Shown: in pieces, positions 22,982 to 33,937 of the stretch
Layout of the letters: the number at the start of each line of letters is the position of its first letter
Numbering within the stretch: the stretch's first letter is position 1
NCBI GenBank assembly: GCA_037349105.1
Contig: JAYJMM010000102.1
Span: forward strand, 2,914,001-2,978,000
Length of the DNA stretch: 64,000 nucleotides
Source: Limnomonas spitsbergensis
Lineage: Eukaryota; Chlorophyta; Chlorophyceae; Chlamydomonadales
Direction of reading: 5' to 3'
Translations under genes and position numbers: made by a program
The notes under the pieces: model-generated
The model's database searches: none
What the model was told of the DNA's origin: nothing
Seen by the model: only the letters and a program-made list of their open reading frames with translations

Positions 22982-23180
22982 GGTTCATGGGCCAGGATTC
23001 AGTGGCAAGGGTGTAGCATTCAATATGGGTGCATACTAAAGGTATGCCACCCCCCTGCCTCCTTAAGGTCTTCATGACTTTGACCCCCATTACAGTGCTC
23101 GCAGGCTGGGCCCCCTGGTACGAGTGCCACCGAGAAGTGCAAGGACAAGGTCAAGCATGATGCATGTGGGACAGTGTAGG
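22982..23180 (+). repeat. solitary copy of the intron/exon module
   Basis: GGTTCATGGGCCAGGATTCA, TATGCCACCCCCCTGCCTCC, TTGACCCCCATTACAGTGCT, CGCAG, then GGACAAGGTCAAGCATGATG and a GTGGGACAG donor-like end. This is the same order as the modules at 18-21 kb but diverged, and its exon part is no longer cleanly open in the shared frame. Confidence 0.8.
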
Positions 23181-23189
23181 TTTTAAGGC

Positions 23190-24270
23190 TATAGGTCATG
23201 CATGCCAGCCAGTGCATGGAGCCAGCATGCATGCCAGCCAGTGCATAGAGCCAGCATGCATGGCAGGTATTGCATAGAGCCAGCATGCATGGCAGGTATT
23301 GCATTGAGCCAGCATGCATGGCAGGTATTGCATGGAGCCAGCATGCATGGCAGGTATTGCATGGAGCCAGCATGCATGGCAGGTATTGCATAGAGCCAGC
23401 ATGCATGGCAGGTATTGCATAGAGCCAGCATGCATGGCAGGTATTGCATTGAGCCAGCATGCATGGCAGGTATTGCATTGAGCCAGCATGCATGGCAGGT
23501 ATTGCATGGAGCCAGCATGCATGGCAGGTATTGCATGGAGCCAGCATGCATGCCAGCCAGTGCATGGAGCCAGCATGCATGGCAGGTATTGCATGGAGCC
23601 AGCATGCATGCCAGCCAGTGCATGGAGCCAGCATGCATGCCAGCCAGTGCATGGAGCCAGCATGCATGGCAGGTATTGCATGGAGCCAGCATGCATGCCA
23701 GCCAGTGCATGGAGCCAGCATGCATGCCAGCCAGTGCATTGAGCCAGCATGCATGGCAGGTATTGCATGGAGCCAGCATGCATACCAGCCAGTGCATGGA
23801 GCCAGCATGCATGCAAGCCAGTGCATGGAGCCAGCATGCATACCAGCCAGTGCATGGAGCCAGCATGCATACCAGCCAGTGCATGGAGCCAGCATGCATG
23901 CCAGCCAGTGCATGGAGCCAGCATGCATACCAGCCAGTGCATGGAGCCAACATGCATGTCAGCCAGTGCATGGAGCCAGCATGCATGCCAGCCAGTGCAT
24001 GGAGCCAGCATGCATGCCAGCTAATGCATGGAGCCAACATGCATGCCAGCCAGTGCATGGAGCCAGCATGCATGCCAGCCAGTGCATGGAGCCAGCATGC
24101 ATACCAGCCAGTGCATGGAGCCAACATGCATGTCAGCCAGTGCATGGAGCCAGCATGCATGCCAGCCAGTGCATGGAGCCAGCATGCATACCAGCCAGTG
24201 CATGTAGCCAGCATGCATGCCAGCCAGTACATGTAGCCAGCATGTATGACAGCCAGCATGTATGATGGAG
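23190..24270. repeat. 29-bp minisatellite containing GCATGCATGC
   Basis: About 37 copies of a 29-bp unit (GTGCATGGAGCCAGCATGCA then TGCCAGCCA), with a variant in which CAGCCAGTG is replaced by CAGGTATTG. The unit has few stop codons in any frame, which produces open frames of 270-360 codons on both strands; these are artefacts of the repeat. Each unit has a palindromic alternating purine/pyrimidine core. Confidence 0.97.
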
Positions 24271-24274
24271 CCAC

Positions 24275-25990
24275 TATCTACATTTGGCCCTCATCCTTCC
24301 TGGTCTTGGGAGTCTGTCTCCATTTTTATAGGCCGGAGCCTACGCCCCCAGCCGTTCGTATTGGCACCTCGCCCCTCACAGAGAAACGCGCCCTCGGCTT
24401 TCTAGACATACCTCGATCTTGTCAACCTGCACGGACATTGTGCAGAAAGCTATGAATTAGAAATAATGAAGGGCAAGAAATGTGTCACCTCTCTCCCCGC
24501 GGATGTCCGCTGCAATAAGAATGCGAAAATTCCAATAATGGGAAAACCTGAAGCCCTTTTCAAGTGGCAATCAACGGTCGACACATATAATTATAAACAT
24601 TTGCAATTAATGTGGCTCGATAAAGCCTGTCAATGCGCGTCGGGCCTTTGCCTTTGGTCCAGTCTGGTATGACCAGGGGTATGGCCGAACGCAAAATGAC
24701 GATTGGCTCCTCATTGGCGCATATTGATTTAGACAGAGAAACGAATATTCGTGGATGCGACAAATGGACAAGAGGGACTGAACCGGTGGTTTCCACCCCG
24801 ATATTGTCCATCTCTTACTGCGATATTGTCCATCTCGTGGTACGCATACCCATTGAGCTACGCGGCCTTGCATGACGAAGGTGTACCCCTAAACCCAAAG
24901 TTCTCACCGAAATTCAAACAAGAAGCTGAAACCTGTCATGGTAGCCCTTCTCAAGGGCTCCACTTTGGCCTGACAAATAAAGGTCCTATGAACCCACCAT
25001 ATTCAAAAAGGAGCAATGATGGCTGGCTTCTGTAGTATGAGCATAGCCATGGTACACAGCAAAGGTCACTGGACATGCGCAGCTATCACTCAGGTTACAA
25101 GCACTATTGCTGATTGCTGCACCCACCTAAGCAGGGATGCTGCTCCTGTGAACATTGAATGCGGCTTGCAGGTTTCTATGCCTCTGAATCTCAGTCGAAT
25201 CGGATGACGATGAGGCCGGAAGGGCTGGAGTGGAACCATCGTCCAACCGCCAACGATGCGTCAGCCCTCTCCGGCCAGGCCTGGCGAAGCCACCTCGCAA
25301 TGCACAGCCAACAGCAGACAGCTGCTTGCTTGTTTCCCTGTGACTGTGCTGCCTGTGAGGGGCGGAATGGAGGGACCATAATTGGCATGGGCTGTGAATA
25401 GGGCCGTTCAGTGCCAGGCAGGAGGAAGTGGTATCTAGGCCTGGCAGGATCGGCTCTGGGAGAGGATCCAGATCCTTCCCATCCAGTAGCGCAGACTTTG
25501 GTTCCTTGCGAGCTGGCCTTATCGCAATTTTGGAAACGCCCGCGCACGCCGCGCGAACCGGAGTGAACGCTCCCTGCCTCTCCTGCTCCAGGCTATTTGC
25601 ATTCCTTCAATTGAATGCAATGTCAGACTTTCATTGTCTTGGGTTTATTCCAGGGAGCACAGTGGACTTCAAAGCCCGTCCACCGATCAGGGTTCAATGG
25701 CGACGATTGCATAGACGCATACTTGGCTGGCAGGCATCGGTTGGCAGGTGATGACGGACCTACCGGGCGTGCCGATTGGACGGATCAATGAAGTGGCAAG
25801 GCATACTTATAATTTATAAAATAGCCCATGAGGCCACGAACAAGCAAGATCAATCGATTTAACACACGCAGCTCACAAATAAGAGGTGAAAGAGTGGGAT
25901 AAGGCAAGGGAATTTGACAAGGTTGTTTTGGCCTGGCACTGAGGAAGAGTTGGTTCGACGGAGTTAAGGACAAGCACCGGCCACCGGATA
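24275..25990. other. stretch with no recognised gene
   Basis: No splice-bounded coding pattern, tandem repeat or LINE motif stands out. Open frames here are short, overlap on both strands and have no recognisable motif. Confidence 0.5.
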
Positions 25991-25997
25991 GCTGGTC

Positions 25998-26066
25998 CAT
26001 ACAGAAGTCAATTAAATTACTCCTCTGGGCCCTGGTCAAAAGGCTAGGCCGCGTGGGTGCCCAAGT
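25998..26066 (-). mobile_element. LINE 3' tail, diverged
   Basis: CTCCTCTGGGCCCTGGTCAA, AAGGCTAGGCCGCGTGGGTG, CCCAAGT match the reverse complement of the LINE 3' tail with scattered changes. No coding remnant is attached. Confidence 0.65.
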
Positions 26067-26426
26067 AATCGGCTGGGAGGAAAGAAACAACCATATTCAT
26101 CAGTTAGGGGCTGCCGGGCTGGTCAATATGATGGGGTTGGTCATCATGATGGCTGGTCACCTAGGTCAAAATAGGATGCGATCGCTTTTGTTGAATTTTC
26201 TTTTCTCAGAGGCTTTGTTGAGGGCTAGTGGAAAAAGGTCAGTCAAAGGATGCCCAAGCCTCTGGAACGTCAACGCCTGAACAATATCTGAATATCTACC
26301 ACATCCTCCACAAAAAGCCACCTAGCCTGCCCTGGTGCAACGTGTGGAAGTCTCTAGCACCATCCAGATGTTATTAGTGGCTTCCCTAGTACTTAACTGC
26401 AAGGTGCAGAGAAAGGAGAACAGTCA

Positions 26427-27270
26427 ATAACGTTACACCTCTGGGCCCGCTCAAAGCTCGGCCCCGTGGGCGCCCAAATGATCAAAAGGGAGAAAAGAAG
26501 AAACTAAAGGAAGAGGGGGGCAAGAAACAAAAGGAGAGGCCGGGAAGGCAAAGAAGACCAAGTCCGACAACTGAGTTCCAATAGAGACTAGCCTACAACA
26601 AAGCCTCTATAAAGGGAAGTCCACAAAAACAAGCGTATCCCACCCCTGCTTGGCCGCGAGGGCGCCCCACTGACCAGAAGGGAGAAGAGAAGAAACTAAA
26701 AAGGAGGCAAACAACAACAACAAAAAATGACCAAAAGGGAAGGCCGGAAAGGCAACAACATAGGCGCCTCAGAATCCCTAGAGACTAACCCTCAACAATG
26801 CCTACAGCACAGTCCACAAAAGCAAGTGCATCCCACCCCTGCTCAGCCTGGTACAGCTGGTGGAAGTGAGTGGCAGCGCCCAGAGGACCTGCCCACCCCC
26901 GCTCCCGTAACTGCTCCCTGACACTAGGGCACTGGAAGCACACATGTAGCGCATCCTCCACCTGCTTGCTATCCCCCCGTGCCCAACACCGCTGGCAACA
27001 GCGTGCCTCTCGCCGCTGACCGTTGCGCCGTCCTCTGGTAGGTATCAGCCGTGCTGATCGCGCCGAGCCGCAGTCGCAAATTTATGCGCACGCAAGCACA
27101 CTTCCTCTGGCTAGTGCGGCTCTTGGCGCCAGCACGGCACCCGCCGTGGACTGGAACCAGGCGCGGTAGGTCGCCGCAGATCAGAGAAAGGAGATAAGTG
27201 AGGTCGCTGAATAGGTGACATGCAGAAGATTGGCAGCATCGTGGACAAATCCGTCTCGGTTTGTTGCAAA
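26427..27270 (-). mobile_element. 5'-truncated LINE fragment with the end of its ORF
   Basis: It begins at 26427 with the inverted 3' tail (CAATAACGTTACACCTCTGG, GCGCCCAAATG). A second tail-like segment lies near 26650 (TTGGCCGCGAGGGCGCCCC). Further in, on the minus strand, are the 3' codons of the LINE ORF: GTGGAGGATGCGCTACATG, then TTCCAGTGCCC. This matches the LINE end at 59.7-59.9 kb (DALHACFQ-type motif) and its upstream CTGCGGCTCGGCGC. The copy is 5'-truncated and not functional. Confidence 0.75.
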
Positions 27271-27840
27271 ATATAGTTTGCAAAATAACTAAATAAGCTA
27301 TTAATGTAGTCGCTACTTAATTTTGAGAGGCGAACTCATCAATTTTACAGAGCAAGGGTGGTGGTCACACTTTGTATTGCCAACGTCTGGGACCTGATGT
27401 GTGGTCATATCAAATGTCGGCCAGACAGTCACACCATTGTCACACCAAGCATGAGGGGCAAAAGTGGGCATCGAAGGGCTGTGATCATTCGAATGTATTT
27501 CGACTCGCACTTTCCCCTCCATCCCCATTCCCAATATCCAGCACAAACCTCCTGCCCCTGCCGAATTCGTCCCTTGTCTGACAACCCACCCATCCCCGTG
27601 CTTACAGAACCCAGTCAAACCTTAATTTCTCAGCCAAAAGCAGAATTATAAAGTATACGGTATGAGGAGTCCATGCCATTCAGCATCTGTCTTAGTTGGT
27701 ACCCATTAAGCTGGTTATTAAACATCAAGTGTCCAACAAAAAACATAAATAAAGCATGCGGCGATCCGGTCGGGGATACCCGTTACCCGTTACCGGTATG
27801 TATTAAGACTACCAGCCTTTCTGCCTACGTACCTACCTAC
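27271..27840. other. stretch with no recognised feature
   Basis: A/T-richer sequence between two LINE fragments. I see no gene, repeat or RNA in it. Confidence 0.45.
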
Positions 27841-27849
27841 CGTACTACG

Positions 27850-27995
27850 GCGCATGCGAAGGGCCGCACTGGGAAGAAGGCGTGTGCCCGGGGTTGCACG
27901 ACTTAAGGTTGTGTCTCGGCGCGATCAGCACAGCCGACACTAGAGGACGGCGCAATCATCAGCAGGTGACACATGCTACTGTCAGAGGAGGTGAA
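27850..27995 (+). mobile_element. short internal LINE fragment
   Basis: GGGCCGCACTGGGAAGAAGG, GTGTGCCCGGGGTTGCACGA, GTCTCGGCGCGATCAGCACA, ACACTAGAGGACGGCGCAA correspond to the stretch just before the end of the LINE ORF at about 59.62-59.72 kb. The 3' tail is absent. Confidence 0.65.
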
Positions 27996-28049
27996 GTCAA
28001 TCTAGCTGGTAACCCGTAAACCGGTTAATGCTACGGCGAATAGAGAGAG

Positions 28050-31000
28050 AAAGGGTTTGAGGGTGCTGAGCTGGAACATAGGGGGGCATCTTAGCACAAT
28101 GCACCTGAGCCTTGATCTTCAGAAGATATGGGAAAAAGCAGACTTAATCATTTTGTCTCACACCGGTCATTGCGTCTCTGATGTTGTCCCTGACCTATCT
28201 GGTTTCGCATGTGTCTCTTGCAGTGCACGGACTTACGATGCACGGTCGGGTGGAGTTGCGGTCTATACTAGGCAGCCTCTTTCGGTGTCTTTAGTGCTGA
28301 TTCCCCTTCATATGGAATGACCTGGGTTAGAATTCCTGCCTGCAATCTGTTTGTTTGTGCGTGTTACCTGCCTCATGGGAATTCTTCCTATATCAAACAT
28401 GAAAATGGCTGGTTGGATGCTGCGGCCCACTATGATTTTCTTAGACAATCAGTTTCCAAATTTTCTGCGCTGGGGGAGGTTGTGATCTCAGGGGATTTGA
28501 ACGCTAGGACTGCATGCGTGGATGATCGCAGCGACATCATAGACATGCAAGAATGGGAGGGTATGGGCGCAGCCAATTTGCCAATTCCGTGTGACGCCAT
28601 TAATTTGCATGCGTGTACGCGCGCTGTCCTGCCTAGACATAATGAGGACGGGGTGGTTAATCCTAATGGGAAAAAATTGATAGAGATGTGCAAAGATCAA
28701 GGTTTGGGTATCCTGAATGGAAGGCCGTGACCGGGTTGTCTGGGGATATTGAAGGTACTTTTCCCTATTTCCAACATGGCAAGAATGCTGGTGCTTGCAG
28801 TGCCATTGACTATTTCATATCAACCCCGTCCCTTATTTTTGATATGACAGGGGCCATCAAGCCTGGATGTGATATGCAGGTATCTCAATGTGCTTGTACC
28901 CCTGCACGTGCTGATGGGGGTAGGTTTGACCATGTTCCTATTTTCCTTACTGTTAGCCGGCCCGCCTTGGAGCCAACCGCGTTTGCTAGGAGGGAAAAAG
29001 GAACCTTGCAGGGAAACGATGTGACTATGAAGCAGGCTCGTGTGACGTAGTTTACAGATGGAACCCGGATAGTAGGGACTTTTACGTTACAAATTTATGT
29101 ACGTCTGCCTCGGTGGCGAAACATTTTGGAGCCATGTATCACCTTTCTGCATCAGTGCATGAAGTCTCCCAAAACTTTAGCCGGGCTATGGAGTGTGCCC
29201 TTATGGATTTACATAAATCGCAGGGTAAAGTTGCTTGCTATCCCAATGAGTCTAAAGTTATCAAGCAGGATAGGCCTTGCAATACTTGGTATGATGACCG
29301 GTGCAAAGCTGCTAGGAAAGCTTGTTTAGTGGCTGCCCAGTTTTGGGGTGCTGGTTCAGGAGAGGTTAAGTTGGCCATTAAGGAATATCGACGTATAACT
29401 CAGGCTATCAAGCGTGAATGGGAGGGTGTACGAGCAGCGGATCTACTGTCAGATCTTCGGTGCCAGCCTAATTTTTTTTGGTCGGCTTATGGCAGTAACA
29501 GGAAGATCAGCCCCCTCACAGATGTGGGGGATTGGACTGAATACTTTAAAAAGCTGTTTGAACCTTCAGAGCATGTGCCTTGCCACAAAGCTGGGGATGA
29601 GACTATTCAGGCGTGTTTATTTCCTCTTCCTTTAGAAGTTCATCTTTCTCAAGCAGAGCACCTAAATTGTGTTTTTACGGAAGCCGAGATTGTGAAAGCT
29701 TTGGAAAAGACTGTGAATGGAAAGTCTGCGGGTGTTGATGGTGTCCCTATGGAGTTTTTGAAACACGCGGTTATTGTGACTCCTAGGGGAGTTTTTTCTC
29801 AAAAGAAGCGGCAGTATGTTTTGGCAAATCAAATTACGTTTTTGTTTAATAGAGTTTTGGCAGACGGTTACCCTAAGGAGTGGGGCATCGGAGCACTCGT
29901 TCCGGTACCGAAGCCAAAGGGCAGTCCTGCAATCAAAGACGATTATAGGGGTATTGCCGTTGGAACTGCCTTATCCATATTATATTCCCTCGTCTTATTG
30001 CAGCGTCTTGATTCTTGGGCAGAAAGTCAGGGTTTCAGAGCCGATGGCCAGGCAGGTTTTCGGCATGGACGGGGAACACCTGATAATGCTTTCATTCTTA
30101 ACCACATTATTGAAAAATACCATTCAGAGAAAAAAACGTTTTTGCTGCTTTCATTGATTTTAGGAAGGCATATGACTGCATTGACAGAGATTAACTGTGG
30201 CGGAGCTTACAGAGCATGGGCGTGCACGGCCGGATTTTAGAAAGTTTGAAGGAGACTGATGTATCAGGATGTAAAAGTCCGTGTACGGGTTGGTGGTAAA
30301 CTGGGAGATAGTTTCTCCTCCTTTATGGGTGTTAAACAAGGAGACCCGCTGTCCCCTCTATTGTTTGGCCTGTTTATCGACCGTTTCGAGAAGTTTGTCG
30401 CAAGTGAGTGCCCTGATATTGGCGCCCGTCTTTAACATGCTTTGGTCAGAGTTTTACTTTATGCTGATGATCTGGTGTTATTCGCTGAATCGCCGGATGA
30501 TCTGCAAAAGCTTCTTGATGCTCTCCATATTTTTGTCGCCACAATGCCTTGACAATCAATATATAAAAATCTGAAGCAGTTGTTTTTAAACAGAAATATT
30601 GCCGTCATTTGGCATCTTTGTCTTATGACGGAAGCGTTCTTGATATTAAGCCCTTTTTCATCTACCTGGGTATGTTATTTGATGAGGCAGAGGGTATGAA
30701 GGGAGCAGGTAGACGTTGTGTCAACAAGGGGAGGGCAGCTTTGTATGCCATGGTCCGGAGATGTCATGAGCTTGACATACACAATGTTCACATTAAATGT
30801 CATATTTTTACTCTTTGGTGAAGCCTATTCTGTTTATGGGTGTGAAATTTGGGGACCAGGTCTCCTTGCGAAAGGAGTCGGCTTGACAGATACTGGTTTC
30901 TCTAGAGATTTGGAGGTAATTCACAAGGGTTTCCTTATGCAGTGTCTGGGTCTTCGCAAGTCTGTGGCCGAGTATGTTCTCATGAGTGAACTGCACCGTG

Positions 31001-32035
31001 AACCCCTTATCTTAAGTCTTTTTCAGCAGACCCTGAGTTTTTGGAATATAATCAATCTGAGGCCTGACAATGACCTTGTGAAAATGGCTATGCAGGAAAG
31101 TTGTGATTTGGCGAAGGCTGGCACTTCACTTTGTTGGGCTGGTTTTCTGTCTACGATGTTGATGACTCTGGGTATTGATTTATTGACTGCTTCAGCCAAT
31201 ACCTCTTTGGATATTGAGGTCATTGTTAATTCAGCTAGGGATCAGTGGCTTTCCAAAATTTCCAGGGACATGCCACGTACAGCCCTGTCAGTACGTGCTA
31301 CTCCTGACTCAGAACGCTAGGGGTTCAAATTGTTTACGTTCTCTAAGTGGTTCCAAATCAAGCGTGATGTGAAGGAGACTTTCTGGTACAATTTGAGTAA
31401 GCCTAATATTATTTTCGCTGTAGCCCGGTATCGGATGGGGTCGCATTGGCTGAATGTTGAGACGGGGCGCTTTGAGAAACCCTGTGTGCCTCGTAGCCAG
31501 AGGATTTGTAGATGTTGCAGTCTTAAATGTCGGGAGGATGAGCTTCACATTATTTACTGCCCGTTCTATACAGACCTTCGTTTTCAGTTTAACCTTACTT
31601 TCCATAATTTCCTAGAGGACGAGGATGAGGCCATGAAACGGTGCGCAAATGGAGTGTGGGGCAAACTAAATGCAGCGGATTCTGCATATGTGTTCTGGAA
31701 GAAATTTGGTTGTTTTATCTTTCAGTGTATGATGAAAAGAGAGAATCATTTCAAAACTTTGCCAATTTCCTGTCTCCCCCCTAACTCTCTAGGCGGTGCT
31801 CAATCGAACTCTCTTGCACCCACGTCATGTTTTATGGCTGGGGCTTATCTTCTGCACTATGGGGTTCATTCCCACGCCACTGTCGTGGTTGTGTGCTAGT
31901 TGCTTGCCCATGGGGGTCACTGGTTTTCGCTTTCTGTCCTAGTGTATCAAGTGCATGTACCGGTTTACGGGCACATGTCCCATGCATCAAGTGTGATGCT
32001 CTGTTGGACTGTAAAAACTTCACAAAAACTTCACT
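28050..32035 (+). mobile_element. degenerate LINE with APE endonuclease and reverse transcriptase
   Basis: Coding remnants in order. The AP-type endonuclease is at 28057-28970 (LSWNIGG, GGVAVY, ISGDLNAR, SAIDYF, DHVPIFL). The reverse transcriptase is at 29113-30560 (KSAGVDGVPMEFLK; YRGIAVG; QAGFRHGRGTPDNAF; AAFIDFRKAYDCIDRD; GVKQGDPLSPLLF; YADDLVLFAES). A C-terminal region at 30600-31750 ends in a Cys/His knuckle (CRCC ... ELHIIYCPF). These fall in different frames, with breaks near 28318, 28700, 29050, 30150, 30240, 30435, 30560, 30820 and 31318, so the element is not autonomous now. I see no separate ORF1 or poly(A) tail. It differs from the family whose 3' tail is scattered through the window. 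Confidence 0.92.
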
Positions 32036-32039
32036 GTCA

Positions 32040-32260
32040 GCGATGCTGAGCAAGGGGATATGGCGAGCATGTGGAGGACGCGCTCCATCCTTGCTTTCAA
32101 TGCCCTAGCATCAAGGCGGCACTTGAAGAGCGGGGGTGGGCTGGTCATCCGAAAGACGCTATCCACTTCCACCAGTTTTACCGGGGCAGGCAGGGGTGGG
32201 AGGCCCTGACCCTGGCTACAACTGCTGAAAGTTGCCTGCTAGTAACAACTGGGTGCCCTG
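32040..32260 (+). mobile_element. LINE ORF 3' fragment of the second family
   Basis: GAGCATGTGGAGGACGCGCT followed by codons for CFQCPSIKAALEERGWAGHP and FYRGRQGWEALTLA. This is the C-terminal motif also found at 59.8, 60.2 and 60.9 kb. It directly follows the 28-32 kb LINE and may be a separate insertion. The characteristic 3' tail is missing. Confidence 0.7.
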
Positions 32261-32304
32261 GGGTGCCCCTAGGCAGAGGTCAGGGCCTTTGCAACATCGG
32301 TACC

Positions 32305-32340
32305 CTTGAGGAGGCCCACTTTCTGGTGGGCCTCCTCAAG
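32305..32340. other. perfect 15-bp hairpin
   Basis: CTTGAGGAGGCCCAC, a six-base loop TTTCTG, then the exact reverse complement GTGGGCCTCCTCAAG. It lies just after the LINE fragment ending near 32260. No gene context explains it. Confidence 0.9.
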
Positions 32341-32399
32341 CATGTATCCGGCTGAGAGAAACCTGTCTATGGTAGAATAAGCCATGCAAAACATCACAG

Positions 32400-33937
32400 G
32401 GAGGCAAAGCTAGTGTCTGTTACCGGTATTACGAAAATTGCTGTATCTGTATTGACTATTTGACTTTGTATGCTTACCGTAGTTCTGGAAATGGGTCAAT
32501 TGAGAAAGGAACAGGTTTGTGGTGAGCTGCATCAGATACATGGCCCCACCCATGGGCCTGCAACCGCGCTCAAGAAGCTGGCAAGCTGCCATCCGAGCAA
32601 GGGTGTCCTGACTTTCGATAGTATGGTTGCCAGGTGCCTGCCGATCTGCCGTTGCTGACGCCTGGTCCACGTCAATGAAGCCTCGTATACCGTGTAGCGT
32701 GGGCTTCGCGACGTGTCCCTCAATTATTAAAACTTGATGCTGTAATGCGACGGCGTCTGATCAGCGCTGCATCAACCGAACCTCGAGCTGCTGTCACAAT
32801 TTCGAGCTGAATTGGCCAGTAAGACGCCGTACAAGCGACACTTCTGTGACACGCAGGGCCACGAGTTTGACAGTTCTAACGTAAATCCTGTCACAGTTCA
32901 AATAACACGGGCTTGCCAGCTGCGGCGTCTTATCCTCAGTCGTCGCAAACCATCTACCCCGATGACGATTGGGATTTCAATGATACACGTATGCATCAAT
33001 CTCTATTGGAGAGGTTTCAGAGGTTTCGACCGCTGAAACCTATCCAATAATAGAGCGTCGCCAGCCAAGATATGAATATGTTTGTGAAATCTTCATTATT
33101 TCTGTCTTTGGAGATCCAAGAGCTATCCATTTAAGGCAAACCACTCCATCCGCCACTTCTGCACCACTTACAGGTAGGAGGGGCATCATAAAGGGTTGTC
33201 TCTGCTCACAGCATCGTGCACATCAGTAAGACCAGATGAAGATTAGAATATGTCACCACAACAGCAGGAACCACCACTTACTCATTCACTCTAGCCAGTC
33301 AATATAACCGTAAACGCTTGCCGCCGTAGCTTATTACCCCGCCCGCTTATCACCTCGTCATCGTTTTTCATGTAACGGTGCGGACGTGGCTTCAGCCCAT
33401 GCCGCTATGTTTACTTATCTCTCACGTCCGCAGAGGATACTTTGCTCTCTCTCCGTTGTTCAATGCACGCTTGAACCTGCCACTCGTCAGATAAGAGTGT
33501 GAACTAGTATGGACACCGAAAACAAGCCAACTTCCCCATCCCGATGATAAACTGAAGGCGGGGTCGGTCTGAAAAGCCTGTCAATATTGTATCGATGACC
33601 ATGAGTTGTTTACCCGGACTAGGGCAACCACCTCTATCTTCAGGGTTTGGGTATGTCACAGTCGTTGCGGCCCCCAAATTATTAGCTGTTCACAGTCCTG
33701 AGCCCCTGCTCACTGCTCCTTGGCAATGAATAATCCTGTCTGAATGTCAGTCTCAGTCGTACTCAGCACTGAAACTCAGACAGGAACATTGATTGCCAAA
33801 GATATATCCTCACTGACTAAAAGCCCTTGCCTCAGCTGCTGTAGCTTGCTACCACTGCTGACGCCCCACAGGGGAGGCCAATCTGAGTCAATTAATAATG
33901 TATTTTCTTGATGATCTTGCCTCAGGCCACAAGCACC
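32400..33937. other. stretch with no recognised gene, upstream of the membrane protein gene
   Basis: No exon-like pattern found. It should contain the promoter and 5' untranslated region of the gene beginning at 33938, but I could not identify a TATA-like or other element with confidence. Confidence 0.4.

Noticed and set aside
23189..24274. 361-codon minus-strand and 273-codon plus-strand frames
   Set aside because: Products of a 29-bp repeat lacking stops; open in several frames on both strands at once.
24275..25800. Several 80-118 codon frames
   Set aside because: No motif, overlapping on both strands and without consistent splice borders.
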